64,000 bases of DNA from Bacteroidota bacterium (GTDB lineage: Bacteria > Bacteroidota > Bacteroidia > Chitinophagales > Chitinophagaceae), in assembly GCA_018267515.1 (NCBI GenBank), contig JAFDYJ010000017.1, positions 1-64,000 of the forward strand. The letters run 5' to 3'. The translations under genes were made by a program, and so were the position numbers. Positions 46,131 to 55,072 of the stretch are shown one piece after another. The first letter of the stretch is position 1, and each line of letters starts with the position of its first letter. The notes beneath the pieces were generated by a model that was not told the DNA's origin, ran no database searches, and saw only the letters and a list, made by a program, of their open reading frames with translations.

Positions 46131-48746
46131 TTATAAAAGTGATTTTATTTTTTCAATGACCTGGTTCAGGTTGCCGGCATCAGCACCACCGGCAGTTGCA
46201 AAACTTTTTTGTCCTCCACCCCCGCCCTTAATGAGAGGAGAAACCTGCTCTTTGATGATCTTTGCAGCGTCTAATTTTCCTGCTGCTACTAAATTATCGG
46301 TTATAAGTATAGCCACATGAGGCTTACCGTCAATATTGGCGCACAAGGCTACCACCGCATTGCTGATATGATTTTTCAATTCAAAACAAAGTTTTTTCAA
46401 TAAATCAGGGTTTGACACTTCGACAATGCCGGCAATGAAATTCAACTGATTGACCTGGATGGTATGCTGAAGCAGTTCATTCCTGATAATTACCAATTGT
46501 CGTGCTTCCAGGTTTTCAATATGCTTTTTTAATGCCAAATTCTCATCTGTAAGATTCGCTAAAGTCTTCAATACATCTTTTGGATTTTTGAGAGAATCCC
46601 TGACACTCTGTAAAAGAGACAACTGTTCATCAATATATTCTTCTGCTTTCCGGCCACTCATTGCTTCAATTCTCCTGACACCGGCCGCCACAGCAGTTTC
46701 GTGGGTAATCTTAAAAAGTCCCAATTCACCTGTAGCACCGACATGCGTACCGCCGCACAATTCAATGGAATAGGTTGAATCCATTATCACCACCCGGACT
46801 GTATCCCCATATTTTTCCCCAAATAGCGCCATAGCTCCCATTTTCAGTGCTTCTTCTTTTGGAATTTCCCTGACAATAACAGGAATATTTTCCCTGATTT
46901 TTTCATTTACTAATTTCTCAACTTTTGCAATCTCTTCATCAGACAGTTTTGTAAAATGTGAAAAATCAAATCGCAGGTGTTGCTCATTTACCAATGATCC
47001 TTTTTGCATTACATGTAAACCCAGGATTTTTCTCAAGGCAGCGTGAAGCAAGTGTGTGGCCGAATGATGTAACACAATATTTTTTCTACGGGCAGCATCT
47101 ACTTTTGCTGTTACCGGGCCGGATACATCAACAGGCAGCCTGTCCGTATAATGAACTATGAGATTATTTTCTTTTTTTGTATCGGTTACTTTTATTTTTT
47201 CATTGTTTATAATTAATTCACCTGTGTCACCCACCTGGCCACCGCTTTCTGCATAAAACGGAGTTGCTTCGAGCACAACCTGGCAGGAATCTTTTCCTTT
47301 AATTTTTATATTCCTGTATTTAATTACCCTGGTTTCTATTTCCAAAACCTCATATCCGACAAATTCATTTAAGGCGTAATCATCCAATACAATCCAATCG
47401 CCGGCATCAATGGAAGTTGCAGCCCGGCTGCGGGATTTTTGTTGTTGCATTTCAGCCCCGAATCCGTTTTCATCCACTTTCAACCCTTTTTCAGCTGCTA
47501 CTAATTTTGTAAGATCAATGGGAAAACCATATGTATCATATAGCTTAAAAGCTGCTTCACCTGAAATATCAGAAGTAGCTTCAGAAAGCATCGCCAATCC
47601 TTTTTCAACTGTTTTCAAAAAAGCTTCTTCTTCTTCATGAATCACCTTTGCAACAAAGTCTTTTTGTTTGATTAATTCCGGAAAAACATTTTCGAATTGA
47701 CCCGATACTAATGGAATCAGTTTATCTAACAAGGGTTGTTTGTAATCCAGGTAGGAATAATAATATCTCACAGCTCTACGGAGAATTCGCCGGATCACAT
47801 AACCGGCCCCCGTATTGGAAGGTAATTGTCCGTCGGCAATGGTAAACGCAATAGCACGGATATGATCCGCAACTACACGAAAGGCAATATCTTTTTTGCT
47901 GTCACTGCCTTCATATTTTTTCTTTGTGATTTTCTCCGTTTCAGCAATGGTCCCGGTAAAAATATCCGTATCGTAATTAGAATTTTTATTTTGCAATACC
48001 CTCACTAATCTTTCCAGGCCCATCCCGGTATCCACATGCTTTGCCGGCAATGGTTCCAGTCTTCCATCTTTTAAACGATTGAATTGAATAAACACATTAT
48101 TCCAGATCTCCACTACTTTTCCGGTTTCGTCATTGTTGACCAAGGCATGTCCATTGTTATTTGCATCGGGCCGGGAATCATAATGAATTTCCGTACAGGG
48201 ACCGCAAGGACCGGTATCACCCATCTCCCAGAAATTATCTTTTTTTGATCCCATTAAAATGCGCTCTTCAGGTAACCATTTTTTCCATTCAATAAACGCT
48301 TCGTCATCTTTGGGTAATCCTTCTTTATCATCTCCCTGAAAGATGGTAACGTATAACCTGTTTTTATCAATCCTATACACTTCGGTCAGTAACTCCCAAC
48401 TCCAGGCAATAGCTTCCTTTTTAAAATACCCTCCTGAAGGGCGGGCAGGGTCTCCAAAACTCCAGTTGCCCAGCATTTCAAACATAGTATGATGGTAAGT
48501 ATCCACTCCCACTTCTTCGAGGTCGTTATGCTTACCGCTGACCCGAAGACATTTTTGTGTATCCGCTACTCTTTGAAATGAAGGTTTTTTATTTCCTAAA
48601 AAATAATCTTTGAATTGATTCATGCCGGCATTGGTAAACATCAGCGTCGGGTCATTCTTCACTACGATGGGTGCCGATGGAACAATTTCATGTCCTTTGG
48701 TACTGAAAAAATCTAGAAAACTCTTTCGTATTTCTGCGCTGGTCAT
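46131..48746 (-). CDS. alaS: Alanyl-tRNA synthetase
   Basis: Charges tRNA(Ala). The 871 residues show the class II catalytic core (RKSFLDFFSTKGHEIVPSAPIVVKNDPTLMFTNAGMNQFKDYFLG, DTGPCGPCTEIHYD), the tRNA-binding helices, the editing domain with the zinc pair motif HHSATHLLHAAL and CGGTHVGATGELGLFKI, and a C-terminal DHHA1-type domain with KGGGGGQKSFATAGG near the end. Start ATG at 48746; the bases just before it are not a normal leader but five 7-base repeats of an unusual element. The next gene on the same strand, the two-PDZ gene, has its own promoter. Confidence 0.98.
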   Translation of the reverse strand: MTSAEIRKSFLDFFSTKGHEIVPSAPIVVKNDPTLMFTNAGMNQFKDYFLGNKKPSFQRVADTQKCLRVSGKHNDLEEVGVDTYHHTMFEMLGNWSFGDPARPSGGYFKKEAIAWSWELLTEVYRIDKNRLYVTIFQGDDKEGLPKDDEAFIEWKKWLPEERILMGSKKDNFWEMGDTGPCGPCTEIHYDSRPDANNNGHALVNNDETGKVVEIWNNVFIQFNRLKDGRLEPLPAKHVDTGMGLERLVRVLQNKNSNYDTDIFTGTIAETEKITKKKYEGSDSKKDIAFRVVADHIRAIAFTIADGQLPSNTGAGYVIRRILRRAVRYYYSYLDYKQPLLDKLIPLVSGQFENVFPELIKQKDFVAKVIHEEEEAFLKTVEKGLAMLSEATSDISGEAAFKLYDTYGFPIDLTKLVAAEKGLKVDENGFGAEMQQQKSRSRAATSIDAGDWIVLDDYALNEFVGYEVLEIETRVIKYRNIKIKGKDSCQVVLEATPFYAESGGQVGDTGELIINNEKIKVTDTKKENNLIVHYTDRLPVDVSGPVTAKVDAARRKNIVLHHSATHLLHAALRKILGLHVMQKGSLVNEQHLRFDFSHFTKLSDEEIAKVEKLVNEKIRENIPVIVREIPKEEALKMGAMALFGEKYGDTVRVVIMDSTYSIELCGGTHVGATGELGLFKITHETAVAAGVRRIEAMSGRKAEEYIDEQLSLLQSVRDSLKNPKDVLKTLANLTDENLALKKHIENLEARQLVIIRNELLQHTIQVNQLNFIAGIVEVSNPDLLKKLCFELKNHISNAVVALCANIDGKPHVAILITDNLVAAGKLDAAKIIKEQVSPLIKGGGGGQKSFATAGGADAGNLNQVIEKIKSLL

Positions 48747-48750
48747 ATAG

Positions 48751-48785
48751 TGAAAGCTGAATGGTGAATGGTGAAGGGTGAAAAG
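48751..48785. repeat. Five tandem 7-bp repeats upstream of alaS
   Basis: Units on the plus strand: TGAAAGC, TGAATGG, TGAATGG, TGAAGGG, TGAAAAG. They end four bases before the alaS start codon (minus strand). Confidence 0.85.
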
Positions 48786-48795
48786 TCACTTGTAT

Positions 48796-48882
48796 TGTTA
48801 CCGAATAGCGATAGGTAAGTACAAGATTGCGGCGCAATCCCGATACTTATCGGGACTGATAGTTGTACTGAAGCTGGTAACA
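48796..48882. repeat. Cloverleaf-forming intergenic element between alaS and the M23 gene
   Basis: Nested pairing: outer stem TGTTACC (48796-48802) with GGTAACA (48876-48882), second stem AGTACAA (48818-48824) with TTGTACT (48863-48869), and inside it two adjacent hairpins, GATTGC/GCAATC (48825-48839) and CCCGATA/TATCGGG (48839-48854). Not a tRNA (no acceptor or T-loop consensus). Looks like a dispersed palindromic repeat; only one copy is in this window. Confidence 0.7.
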
Positions 48883-49037
48883 TAATTATTTATTTGAATG
48901 CCTTATTTCAGGATTATGGGTTGATTTTTGCAGGATATCAGGCTATATTTGTTTTCCCGCAAGCATTTTTACGGAAATGCAAAGGTAACAGATTCAGGCG
49001 GCATTTGATTTATAGAAACCGCACAACGATCCGATAC

Positions 49038-50009
49038 ATGAAAAAAATCAAGTATTATTATAATACTAATACGCTTCGCTACGAAAAACTGGAAACTCCA
49101 CTGCGGGTAAAGTTGCTGCGTGTCTTCGGTTTCATTGCTGCTGCGTTTGTAACCGCAGCACTGATTTCATTTGCAGCTTTTCGATTTATCGGATCCCCTA
49201 CCGAAAAAATTCTGCGAATTCAGAATGAACGCCTGTCTGATAAATATGAAGAACTTAATGACAAGCTAAAATCCATGCTGGAACAGATGAGAGAGCTTGA
49301 AAAGAGAGATAATAATATTTACCGTACCATATTTGAAGCCAGCCCCATACCGGATAGTGTCCGGGCAAAAGAACTGGAGAAGAAAATAGAAACAGCATCC
49401 GTTGAAGGCATGGATGATAATACCCTTGTTACTTCCATTGTTAGTACTATCAACAATCTCAGCAGCCGGATTATTGCTGAAAGAAAATCATATGATGAAA
49501 TCAATAATCTTTTAAAAAACAAAGAGCAGTTATTAGCGCATACCCCGGCTATTCAACCGGTCAGCAATAAAGACCTGACCCGCATAGCATCCGGATTCGG
49601 TCACCGGATAGATCCCATTTATAAAACTGTTAAGATGCATGAAGGTCTTGATTTCACTGCGCCTTCGGGAACCCCGATTTATGCCACCGCCGACGGAGTA
49701 GTTACTACAGCCGGAAATACTCAGAATGGTTACGGCAATCATGTTGTAATCAATCATGGTTACGGTTATGAGACTTTATACGGTCACATGCTGAGAGTAA
49801 GAGTAAGACCAGGACAGCCAGTGAAAAGAGGACAGGTAATCGGGTATGTAGGAAGTACCGGAAAATCAACAGGCCCCCACTGCCATTATGAAGTGCACAA
49901 GAATGGTCAAAAATTAGACCCCGTCTATTTCTTTTATAACGATCTGACACCTGAACAATTTGACCTGTTACTGAAAAAAGTTGCATCCTCTAACCAAAGT
50001 TTAGACTAA
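49038..50009 (+). CDS. M23 family peptidoglycan endopeptidase (membrane-anchored)
   Basis: 323 residues from the ATG at 49038; a longer frame to 48894 reads into the repeat element region and lacks protein-like features. One membrane helix (about 33-54), a coiled coil (about 60-105, LRIQNERLSDKYEELNDKLKSMLEQMRELEKRD), then the LytM domain (about 190-300). Zinc ligands: His and Asp of MHEGLDF and the His of HCHYEV; the catalytic His is the first of that motif. Shape matches EnvC/NlpD or MepM-like divisome hydrolases. Sits alone on the plus strand; merR-type gene follows after 67 bases. Confidence 0.92.
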   Translation: MKKIKYYYNTNTLRYEKLETPLRVKLLRVFGFIAAAFVTAALISFAAFRFIGSPTEKILRIQNERLSDKYEELNDKLKSMLEQMRELEKRDNNIYRTIFEASPIPDSVRAKELEKKIETASVEGMDDNTLVTSIVSTINNLSSRIIAERKSYDEINNLLKNKEQLLAHTPAIQPVSNKDLTRIASGFGHRIDPIYKTVKMHEGLDFTAPSGTPIYATADGVVTTAGNTQNGYGNHVVINHGYGYETLYGHMLRVRVRPGQPVKRGQVIGYVGSTGKSTGPHCHYEVHKNGQKLDPVYFFYNDLTPEQFDLLLKKVASSNQSLD

Positions 50010-50076
50010 GCAATTTTTCCACATTACACAAATTTGATGTTTCCGCCCTGAGACCTTACTATCTTTACCTGAAATT

Positions 50077-50634
50077 ATGGGAAGAACATTAACTCAGATT
50101 ACACTCGATTTTGCTCATGCGGAGAAAGGAACTGTTGTCGAAGAACCTGAATTAGCAATGAAGGAAGAAAAAATCAGTGAAGTGAAAAAAGAGAAACTTC
50201 AAAAAATGGTTGCCCCTGCTGAAATTAAAGTAAGTAAACCTGTTTCCACACGGGGCCGCCGTTCATTGAAAAGTATGAACCAGGATGCTGACCAGATACA
50301 GATACCTGCAGATGAAGAACTTTTCAAAAAACAATATTATTCAATAGGCGAAGTGGCTACCATGTTCCATGTCAATCAGTCGCTGATTCGTTATTGGGAA
50401 ACCGAATTTGATATATTGAAACCCAAAAAGAACCGGAAAGGTGACCGTTTTTTCCGGCCGGTAGATGTAAAAAACCTTGTTTTGATCTATGATCTGCTGC
50501 GTCGCAGAAAATTCACTATTGAAGGCGCAAAGGAATATCTGAAAAAAAACAAAAAGGCAGAAGAAAAATTCACTGTCATTCAATCTCTGGAAAACCTGAA
50601 ATCCTTTTTGCTGCAATTAAAATCCGAACTTTAA
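50077..50634 (+). CDS. MerR-family transcriptional regulator
   Basis: 185 residues. The N-terminal third (about 1-85) is charged and probably disordered (KEEKISEVKKEKLQK, STRGRRSLKSM). The winged helix-turn-helix is at about 86-155: YYSIGEVATMFHVNQSLIRYWETEFDILKPKKNRKGDRFFRPVDVKNLVLIYDLLRRRKFTIEGAKEYLKK. No C-terminal effector domain or metal-binding cysteines. Such short MerR proteins are common in Bacteroidota. Targets unknown; it sits between the M23 gene and a thioredoxin-like gene. Confidence 0.88.
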   Translation: MGRTLTQITLDFAHAEKGTVVEEPELAMKEEKISEVKKEKLQKMVAPAEIKVSKPVSTRGRRSLKSMNQDADQIQIPADEELFKKQYYSIGEVATMFHVNQSLIRYWETEFDILKPKKNRKGDRFFRPVDVKNLVLIYDLLRRRKFTIEGAKEYLKKNKKAEEKFTVIQSLENLKSFLLQLKSEL

Positions 50635-50696
50635 TTCATAGGTGTTTATCGCTGTAATTTTAACAGGCAACAATTCCACTTTCAACTGTTCCTTAT

Positions 50697-50704
50697 TAAA
50701 TTTG
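50697..50704 (+). promoter_or_regulatory. Candidate -7 box of the thioredoxin-like gene
   Basis: TAAATTTG fits TAnnTTTG, 23 bases before the ATG. Confidence 0.4.
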
Positions 50705-50727
50705 TCTCCAATTTTTTATTCTTAATT

Positions 50728-51255
50728 ATGAAGAAGACAGTTCTGTTATTTGTTTTATATTTCACAATTAGTCAAAGTACTTTTTCTCAACAGCCGTACT
50801 CAGTTTTTTCTGAACAACCGAACGAGAAGACTTATAAAGGAATTATCTCCCGTGAAGTGTTAATGAGTGATACTTCCTTTAAATGGTATGCAGAGAACCA
50901 GGCAAATTATTCACCTAATGGCCTTGCAATGGAAGAATTAAAGAAAAATAAAGATTCCCTGGAATTACTTGTATTTATGGGCACCTGGTGTGAGGATTCC
51001 CACTTTGTCATTCCAAAACTTTTTGCATTACTTGATGCTTCCGGATTTCCGCAAGACCGGGTTACACTGATCGGTGTGGACAGAAATAAAAAAACATACA
51101 GTCATTTATGCGAGGCTTTAAACGTAATAAATGTTCCTACCATTATAGCAATGAAAAACGGTAAAGAGTTGGGTCGTGTGGTGGAATATGGAACCTATGG
51201 ATTGTTTGATAAAGAACTGGGAGAAATTATTCAGAAAGCTACTGCTGCCCGGTAA
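50728..51255 (+). CDS. Exported thioredoxin-like protein with CxxS active site
   Basis: 175 residues. Signal peptide (about 1-20, ending TFSQ), then a thioredoxin fold. The active-site loop is GTWCEDSH, so the second cysteine is replaced by Ser91 (Cys88-Glu-Asp-Ser91). The cis-proline loop is NVPTIIAMKNG. A second cysteine occurs later (HLCEALN, about residue 127). CxxS proteins usually act as isomerase-like or mixed-disulfide trapping proteins rather than as reductants, but a role here is inference. The stop overlaps the 3' end of the convergent mscS gene by 17 bases. Confidence 0.8.
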   Translation: MKKTVLLFVLYFTISQSTFSQQPYSVFSEQPNEKTYKGIISREVLMSDTSFKWYAENQANYSPNGLAMEELKKNKDSLELLVFMGTWCEDSHFVIPKLFALLDASGFPQDRVTLIGVDRNKKTYSHLCEALNVINVPTIIAMKNGKELGRVVEYGTYGLFDKELGEIIQKATAAR

Positions 51256-52327
51256 TCTTAACATTGGTACTGGCTCCTGCTATTTTTAAATCCAGCGATT
51301 CCATCAATTTTAAAACAGCAAGATTAATTGTCTCTTTTATCTTGTTGAATTCATCCAGCGTTACGGGTGCCGTAAAATAATCTCCATTTACCATAAACGA
51401 CTTACCAGTAATAGCCTCTAATAACACTATTGAGTTTTCAATTTCTTCATTCTTTAATACAGACTTGATCCCGGTAAGTAATTGTTCCAGTGATTCTACA
51501 GATGCTGAAAGATCAACTTCCAGTCTCAGTTCTCCTTTTCGCTGTGTCCTCAACGAGAAATTATCCAAAACCGTATCCACCATTTGCTTATTGGGTACTG
51601 TGGCAAAAGTTTTCTGATCTGTCCTTATGCGTGTGCTTCTCAACCCGATTTTCTCAACTGTACCGGTAATATTCTGCACTTTTACAAGATCCCCCATTCT
51701 AAAAGGCTTATCGAAGAAAATAATAAATGATGCAATAAGATTTTCCAGGCTTTCTCTCAAAGCCAATGCAACGGCAGCGCCGACAAGTCCGAGACCGGTC
51801 AGAAAGTTCCTAACATCAAGTCCGAATGAGAAGCTCAGTATCATCAGGATGCCAATAATAACAAGAACAACTTTTAAAAAATCTCTGAAAAAAACAATTA
51901 ATTGATTATCGGTTGGGCTTGCAGTCAGATCGGCTTTCCGTCTTAATACAACGGTGATATATTCTATGACACGTAATAATAACCAAACAAATGACAGGAT
52001 CAACACCATACTCCCCATGCTCTTGAACAAATCATGCAAGGTGAATTCATACACTTCAATATTCAACTGCCCGGGAAACCGGAGATGATGTAAAGAAATA
52101 AGTGAAACAAGGATCAGCAGAAACATGCCAAGAGGCTGAACCACCAAACTGATAAAAGACTTCCTGTCTTCCTGGTTCCAGCTCCGATAAATAAGCCTGG
52201 AAAACAAACCTGCCAGATACCGGGATATGAATCGCTTCAGGATTAACATAAACCCAATAATCCCCAGAACGATCAGGTAATTTTTAACAGGATTATCCCA
52301 AAAAACCTTTTGTAAAAAATCATTCAT
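51239..52327 (-). CDS. MscS-family mechanosensitive ion channel
   Basis: 362 residues with four or five membrane helices (about 15-35, 65-85, 100-118, 140-165, 170-190) and the MscS beta domain after them. The pore-lining helix is FLTGLGLVGAAVALALRESLENLIASFIIFFDKPFRMGDLVKV with the Gly/Ala pattern of the channel, followed by ITGTVEKIGLRSTRIRTDQKTFATVPNKQMVD. It releases solutes on hypo-osmotic shock. It is probably the last gene of the rsfS-ftsH series, 50 bases after the unknown gene, and its 3' end overlaps that of the thioredoxin-like gene. Confidence 0.92.
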   Translation of the reverse strand: MNDFLQKVFWDNPVKNYLIVLGIIGFMLILKRFISRYLAGLFSRLIYRSWNQEDRKSFISLVVQPLGMFLLILVSLISLHHLRFPGQLNIEVYEFTLHDLFKSMGSMVLILSFVWLLLRVIEYITVVLRRKADLTASPTDNQLIVFFRDFLKVVLVIIGILMILSFSFGLDVRNFLTGLGLVGAAVALALRESLENLIASFIIFFDKPFRMGDLVKVQNITGTVEKIGLRSTRIRTDQKTFATVPNKQMVDTVLDNFSLRTQRKGELRLEVDLSASVESLEQLLTGIKSVLKNEEIENSIVLLEAITGKSFMVNGDYFTAPVTLDEFNKIKETINLAVLKLMESLDLKIAGASTNVKITGQQ

Positions 52328-52377
52328 GAAAGGATAGTTTTTTGAATACTAAAAATATCAAATCCGCAGTACATAGC

Positions 52378-53187
52378 TCAGTGATAAGTGTATATTTTAA
52401 GTTCACCATTATTCAATGCAAATAAACGATCTGAGGTAAAATTGAAGGATAAAGCGTTTTTCAGCTCTGCCGGCATTTTCCAATCATCCACCAGGAAGCT
52501 GCTGATTTCATAACGATGCAACGTATCGCCACCGGAACCATAAATATATTTACCGGACACTTTAAAGTTTTTCCAGCCGGTTATCAGGATTTTATTTTTC
52601 AGAGTTCCAAAATAATCAAAGACAAAAACGGCTCTTGATGAATCGTAGAGATACACCAACTTATTTTCATCAAATATTTTCTGGGGATTGGGTGCATCAC
52701 CAAACAATAAACGGAAGTCCGGTGTTTCCATTAACAATTTACCGTTTTCATCAATTTTCTTCAGCTTGTTTTCCAGTTCGTCATACACCCATATTTTATT
52801 ATCATAAGACTGACCGATGGCTTTAGCCTGGAAAATATTTTGCCGGCGCAGATCAATGATACTCCTGATAGTGAGCAGTCGGTCGAGGATTACGATGGTT
52901 GAAAAGTCTTTATAAAAAAGCAAAATCTTCAATGGGTTGGAAACATCAATCAATGTGGCCTGTCCGAATTTTTTAACATCATTGAATACTGCTACTGAAT
53001 CTCCGTTTTCATTCAGCTTCTTCAGTTGGTTCTGGCTGTTTAGTATATAAATATTATCGAGGTTGTCAACAGTAAAAGAAGCAATATCACCTTTAATGGT
53101 TTTGATGAGGTGTAAAGAAGTGTCACTCTGCGCTATAGCAAAAGCAGAAAAAAATAATGTGATTGCTATTAGAAAAAACCGTTTCAT
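52378..53187 (-). CDS. Exported protein of unknown function, possibly a beta-propeller
   Basis: 269 residues. Signal peptide about 1-19 (ends AIAQ). The remainder is a series of about five or six beta-rich repeats of roughly 35-45 residues, with motifs such as NLDNIYILNSQNQLKKLNENGD, DNKIWVYDELENKLKKIDENGK and NKLVYLYDSSRAVFVFDYFGT; this suggests an NHL/propeller-like fold with a weak consensus. It overlaps the lpxH-like gene by four bases (ATGA), so it is coupled to it. I do not recognise a family. Confidence 0.7.
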   Translation of the reverse strand: MKRFFLIAITLFFSAFAIAQSDTSLHLIKTIKGDIASFTVDNLDNIYILNSQNQLKKLNENGDSVAVFNDVKKFGQATLIDVSNPLKILLFYKDFSTIVILDRLLTIRSIIDLRRQNIFQAKAIGQSYDNKIWVYDELENKLKKIDENGKLLMETPDFRLLFGDAPNPQKIFDENKLVYLYDSSRAVFVFDYFGTLKNKILITGWKNFKVSGKYIYGSGGDTLHRYEISSFLVDDWKMPAELKNALSFNFTSDRLFALNNGELKIYTYH

Positions 53188-53969
53188 GCTTTGCGTATAA
53201 TTTTCTCTTCTTTCCCCATATATGATTTCAATTCCATTTTTTCTCCATCAAAAACAGCATACGTAAAATAATTTATCCAATCGCCGAGGTTAATGTACCG
53301 GCTGTTTGGCTCCAATGCATAATCAATGGCAAGGTGCCGGTGGCCAAACACAAAAAAATCAAAACGCTCTTTTTGCAATTGACTTTTACAAAAGAGTATC
53401 AGCCATTCTTTATCCTCGCCGAGAAAAATTTCTTCTGTTGCACCCGTTTGTGCCCTGCTACGCCGGCTTAAATAGTTAGCTAATCCCATTCCAAAAAAAG
53501 GCGGCAACACTCCAAACAGCCATTTGCATACAGGGTTTCGGAATATTTTTTTTAATCTTTTGTATCCATGATCCCCCGGGCCTAACCCATCTCCATGACC
53601 GATAAAAAATTTTTTACCATTGCGTTCATATTGCCGTGGCTCAAAATACACGGGTATATTCAATTCCTTTTCCAAATAACCTTTCATCCACATATCATGA
53701 TTGCCCACAAAAAAATGAATGGGAATCCCGGCATCGGTCAGTTCTGCTAATTTTCCCAACAAACGGGTAAAACCCTTTGGTACAACTTTTCTATACTCGT
53801 ACCAGAAATCAAACATATCTCCCACCAAAAAAATCTCAGCAGCATTGTTTTTTATTTCATCCAAAAAGCGGACAATTAATTTTTCTCTTTCAAGACTGGC
53901 GGCATGATTGGGTGCGCCGAGATGAAAATCGGAAAGGAAGTAAATTTTTTTATCAGGAGAAATTTGCAC
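53184..53969 (-). CDS. LpxH-like UDP-2,3-diacylglucosamine diphosphatase
   Basis: 261-residue calcineurin-like phosphoesterase. Metal motifs in order: SDFHLGAPNH, VGDMFDFW, GNHDMWM, IGHGDGLGPGD and FGHRHLAIDY. The size and the MFDFWYEYRK stretch point to LpxH, which removes UMP from UDP-2,3-diacylglucosamine in lipid A synthesis, rather than to a generic phosphatase. Sits 4 bases after the GGCT gene and overlaps the next gene. Bacteroidota carry more than one relative, so LpxH versus a paralogue is not certain. Confidence 0.82.
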   Translation of the reverse strand: MQISPDKKIYFLSDFHLGAPNHAASLEREKLIVRFLDEIKNNAAEIFLVGDMFDFWYEYRKVVPKGFTRLLGKLAELTDAGIPIHFFVGNHDMWMKGYLEKELNIPVYFEPRQYERNGKKFFIGHGDGLGPGDHGYKRLKKIFRNPVCKWLFGVLPPFFGMGLANYLSRRSRAQTGATEEIFLGEDKEWLILFCKSQLQKERFDFFVFGHRHLAIDYALEPNSRYINLGDWINYFTYAVFDGEKMELKSYMGKEEKIIRKA

Positions 53970-53973
53970 TCTT

Positions 53974-54399
53974 TTATTGCTTTTGCTGAAGATAGCAGAT
54001 AAGATCGCCGGAGGCGATCAGCTTTTTTCCGCTTATATCGCCGTTATACCAATATATCCAGGCATGAGTTACTGTTTTATTTAAATATACTTCTGTTAGC
54101 TCTCTGCGGTATAATTGCATGACATCAGGCTCCACATTTACCCCTTCGTAATCGTCCAACTGGCTTATGGCCCAATGAAATTCGTCGCTACCCTTTGCCA
54201 CATATAACTCACCTGTAATAAAGCTGTTGTCCCGGGAAGGAATTCCTGCCGGGTAACTACCCATATCAAAAAGTTTTCCCTTTACTTTAGCTTCGCCTAT
54301 CAATTCAAAAGAACGGCTGATATACTCATAAGCAGGACTCTTAAAACCGCTGCGCAAGGAGCCATAAACAAAAAGTTGATAAATATCCGGATTTGACAT
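53974..54399 (-). CDS. Gamma-glutamylcyclotransferase-like (AIG2/GGCT) protein
   Basis: 141 residues with the GGCT fold. N-terminal FVYGSLRSGF is the substrate-binding loop (Y12-G-S-L), and the catalytic glutamate is Glu85 in QLDDYEGVN. Later strands carry the usual AWIYWYNG segment. Family members split gamma-glutamyl-amines, or only bind small ligands. Position between the LUD gene and the lpxH-like gene in a tight series (27 and 4 bases) gives no strong hint to the substrate. Confidence 0.82.
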   Translation of the reverse strand: MSNPDIYQLFVYGSLRSGFKSPAYEYISRSFELIGEAKVKGKLFDMGSYPAGIPSRDNSFITGELYVAKGSDEFHWAISQLDDYEGVNVEPDVMQLYRRELTEVYLNKTVTHAWIYWYNGDISGKKLIASGDLICYLQQKQ

Positions 54400-54426
54400 A
54401 CTATAAAAATACTAAGCTATGATGAA

Positions 54427-55062
54427 TTACGCTTCTACCAGCATTAAATAAACTTCTTTTGGACCATGCACTCCTACCACCAGCGTTTTTTCAATATCAG
54501 CTGTGCGGCTTGGACCGGTAGCAAAAGTTATCAGGGAGGGAAGCTGATCTTTATATTTGTCTTTTATAAATTGCAGGGCATCTTTTATATCGTACACTAA
54601 TTGGCTGACATAGGCAATGCAGATATGAACCGGAGCATAAACGCTTACGGTTCGTCCACCGGGTTGAGCAGAACTCAGTAAGATACTTCCTGTCCTTGCC
54701 ACTAATGCTTCACAACCGGTTATACTGACATCACATTCATGGAGCGAACCATCCCAAAAATTTTCAAAATTATTTTCCCTGAGAACTGACTTGAGTTTTT
54801 CATCACGACAAAATACTTTATTCCATTGCCGGTGAAGCAACAAATTATTCAATTGCGATATCAATTCGCCATGATTCAGGCAATAAATGAATTTTCCCTG
54901 CAGTATCGTGAATTGATCTGCAAACTCTATCTCCAGTTCCTTTGAAGAAGGTTTAAAAAAAGCTTGTTTTGCTTCGCTCTGCGGAAATGGAAGAGGCGTT
55001 GAATGACTCAACGCCTTCCGGATCTTTTTCAGAATATTTTCCCTGGATGCAGAAATAGCCAT
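54427..55062 (-). CDS. LUD domain protein (LutC/YkgG-like)
   Basis: 211 residues of the LUD (LutB/LutC) domain: SRENILKKIRKALSHS at the start, GCEALVARTGSILLSSAQPGGRTVSVYAPVHICI as the core, and TFATGPSRTADIEKTLVVGVHGPKEVYLMLVE at the end. LutC is part of the LutABC lactate oxidase in other bacteria, but no LutA or LutB is near; stand-alone LUD genes next to ftsH are frequent in this phylum. Function here not known. Starts 10 bases after ftsH. Confidence 0.85.
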   Translation of the reverse strand: MAISASRENILKKIRKALSHSTPLPFPQSEAKQAFFKPSSKELEIEFADQFTILQGKFIYCLNHGELISQLNNLLLHRQWNKVFCRDEKLKSVLRENNFENFWDGSLHECDVSITGCEALVARTGSILLSSAQPGGRTVSVYAPVHICIAYVSQLVYDIKDALQFIKDKYKDQLPSLITFATGPSRTADIEKTLVVGVHGPKEVYLMLVEA

Positions 55063-55072
55063 GACTCAAATT

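Noticed and set aside
48796..48882. tRNA or T-box leader at the cloverleaf
   Set aside because: No acceptor-stem/T-loop consensus, no CCA or specifier-like loop, and T-boxes are not typical of this phylum.
48894..49037. Upstream 48 codons of the M23 frame
   Set aside because: They begin just beyond the repeat element, have no signal-like or conserved features, and the MKKIKYYYN start gives the normal anchor.
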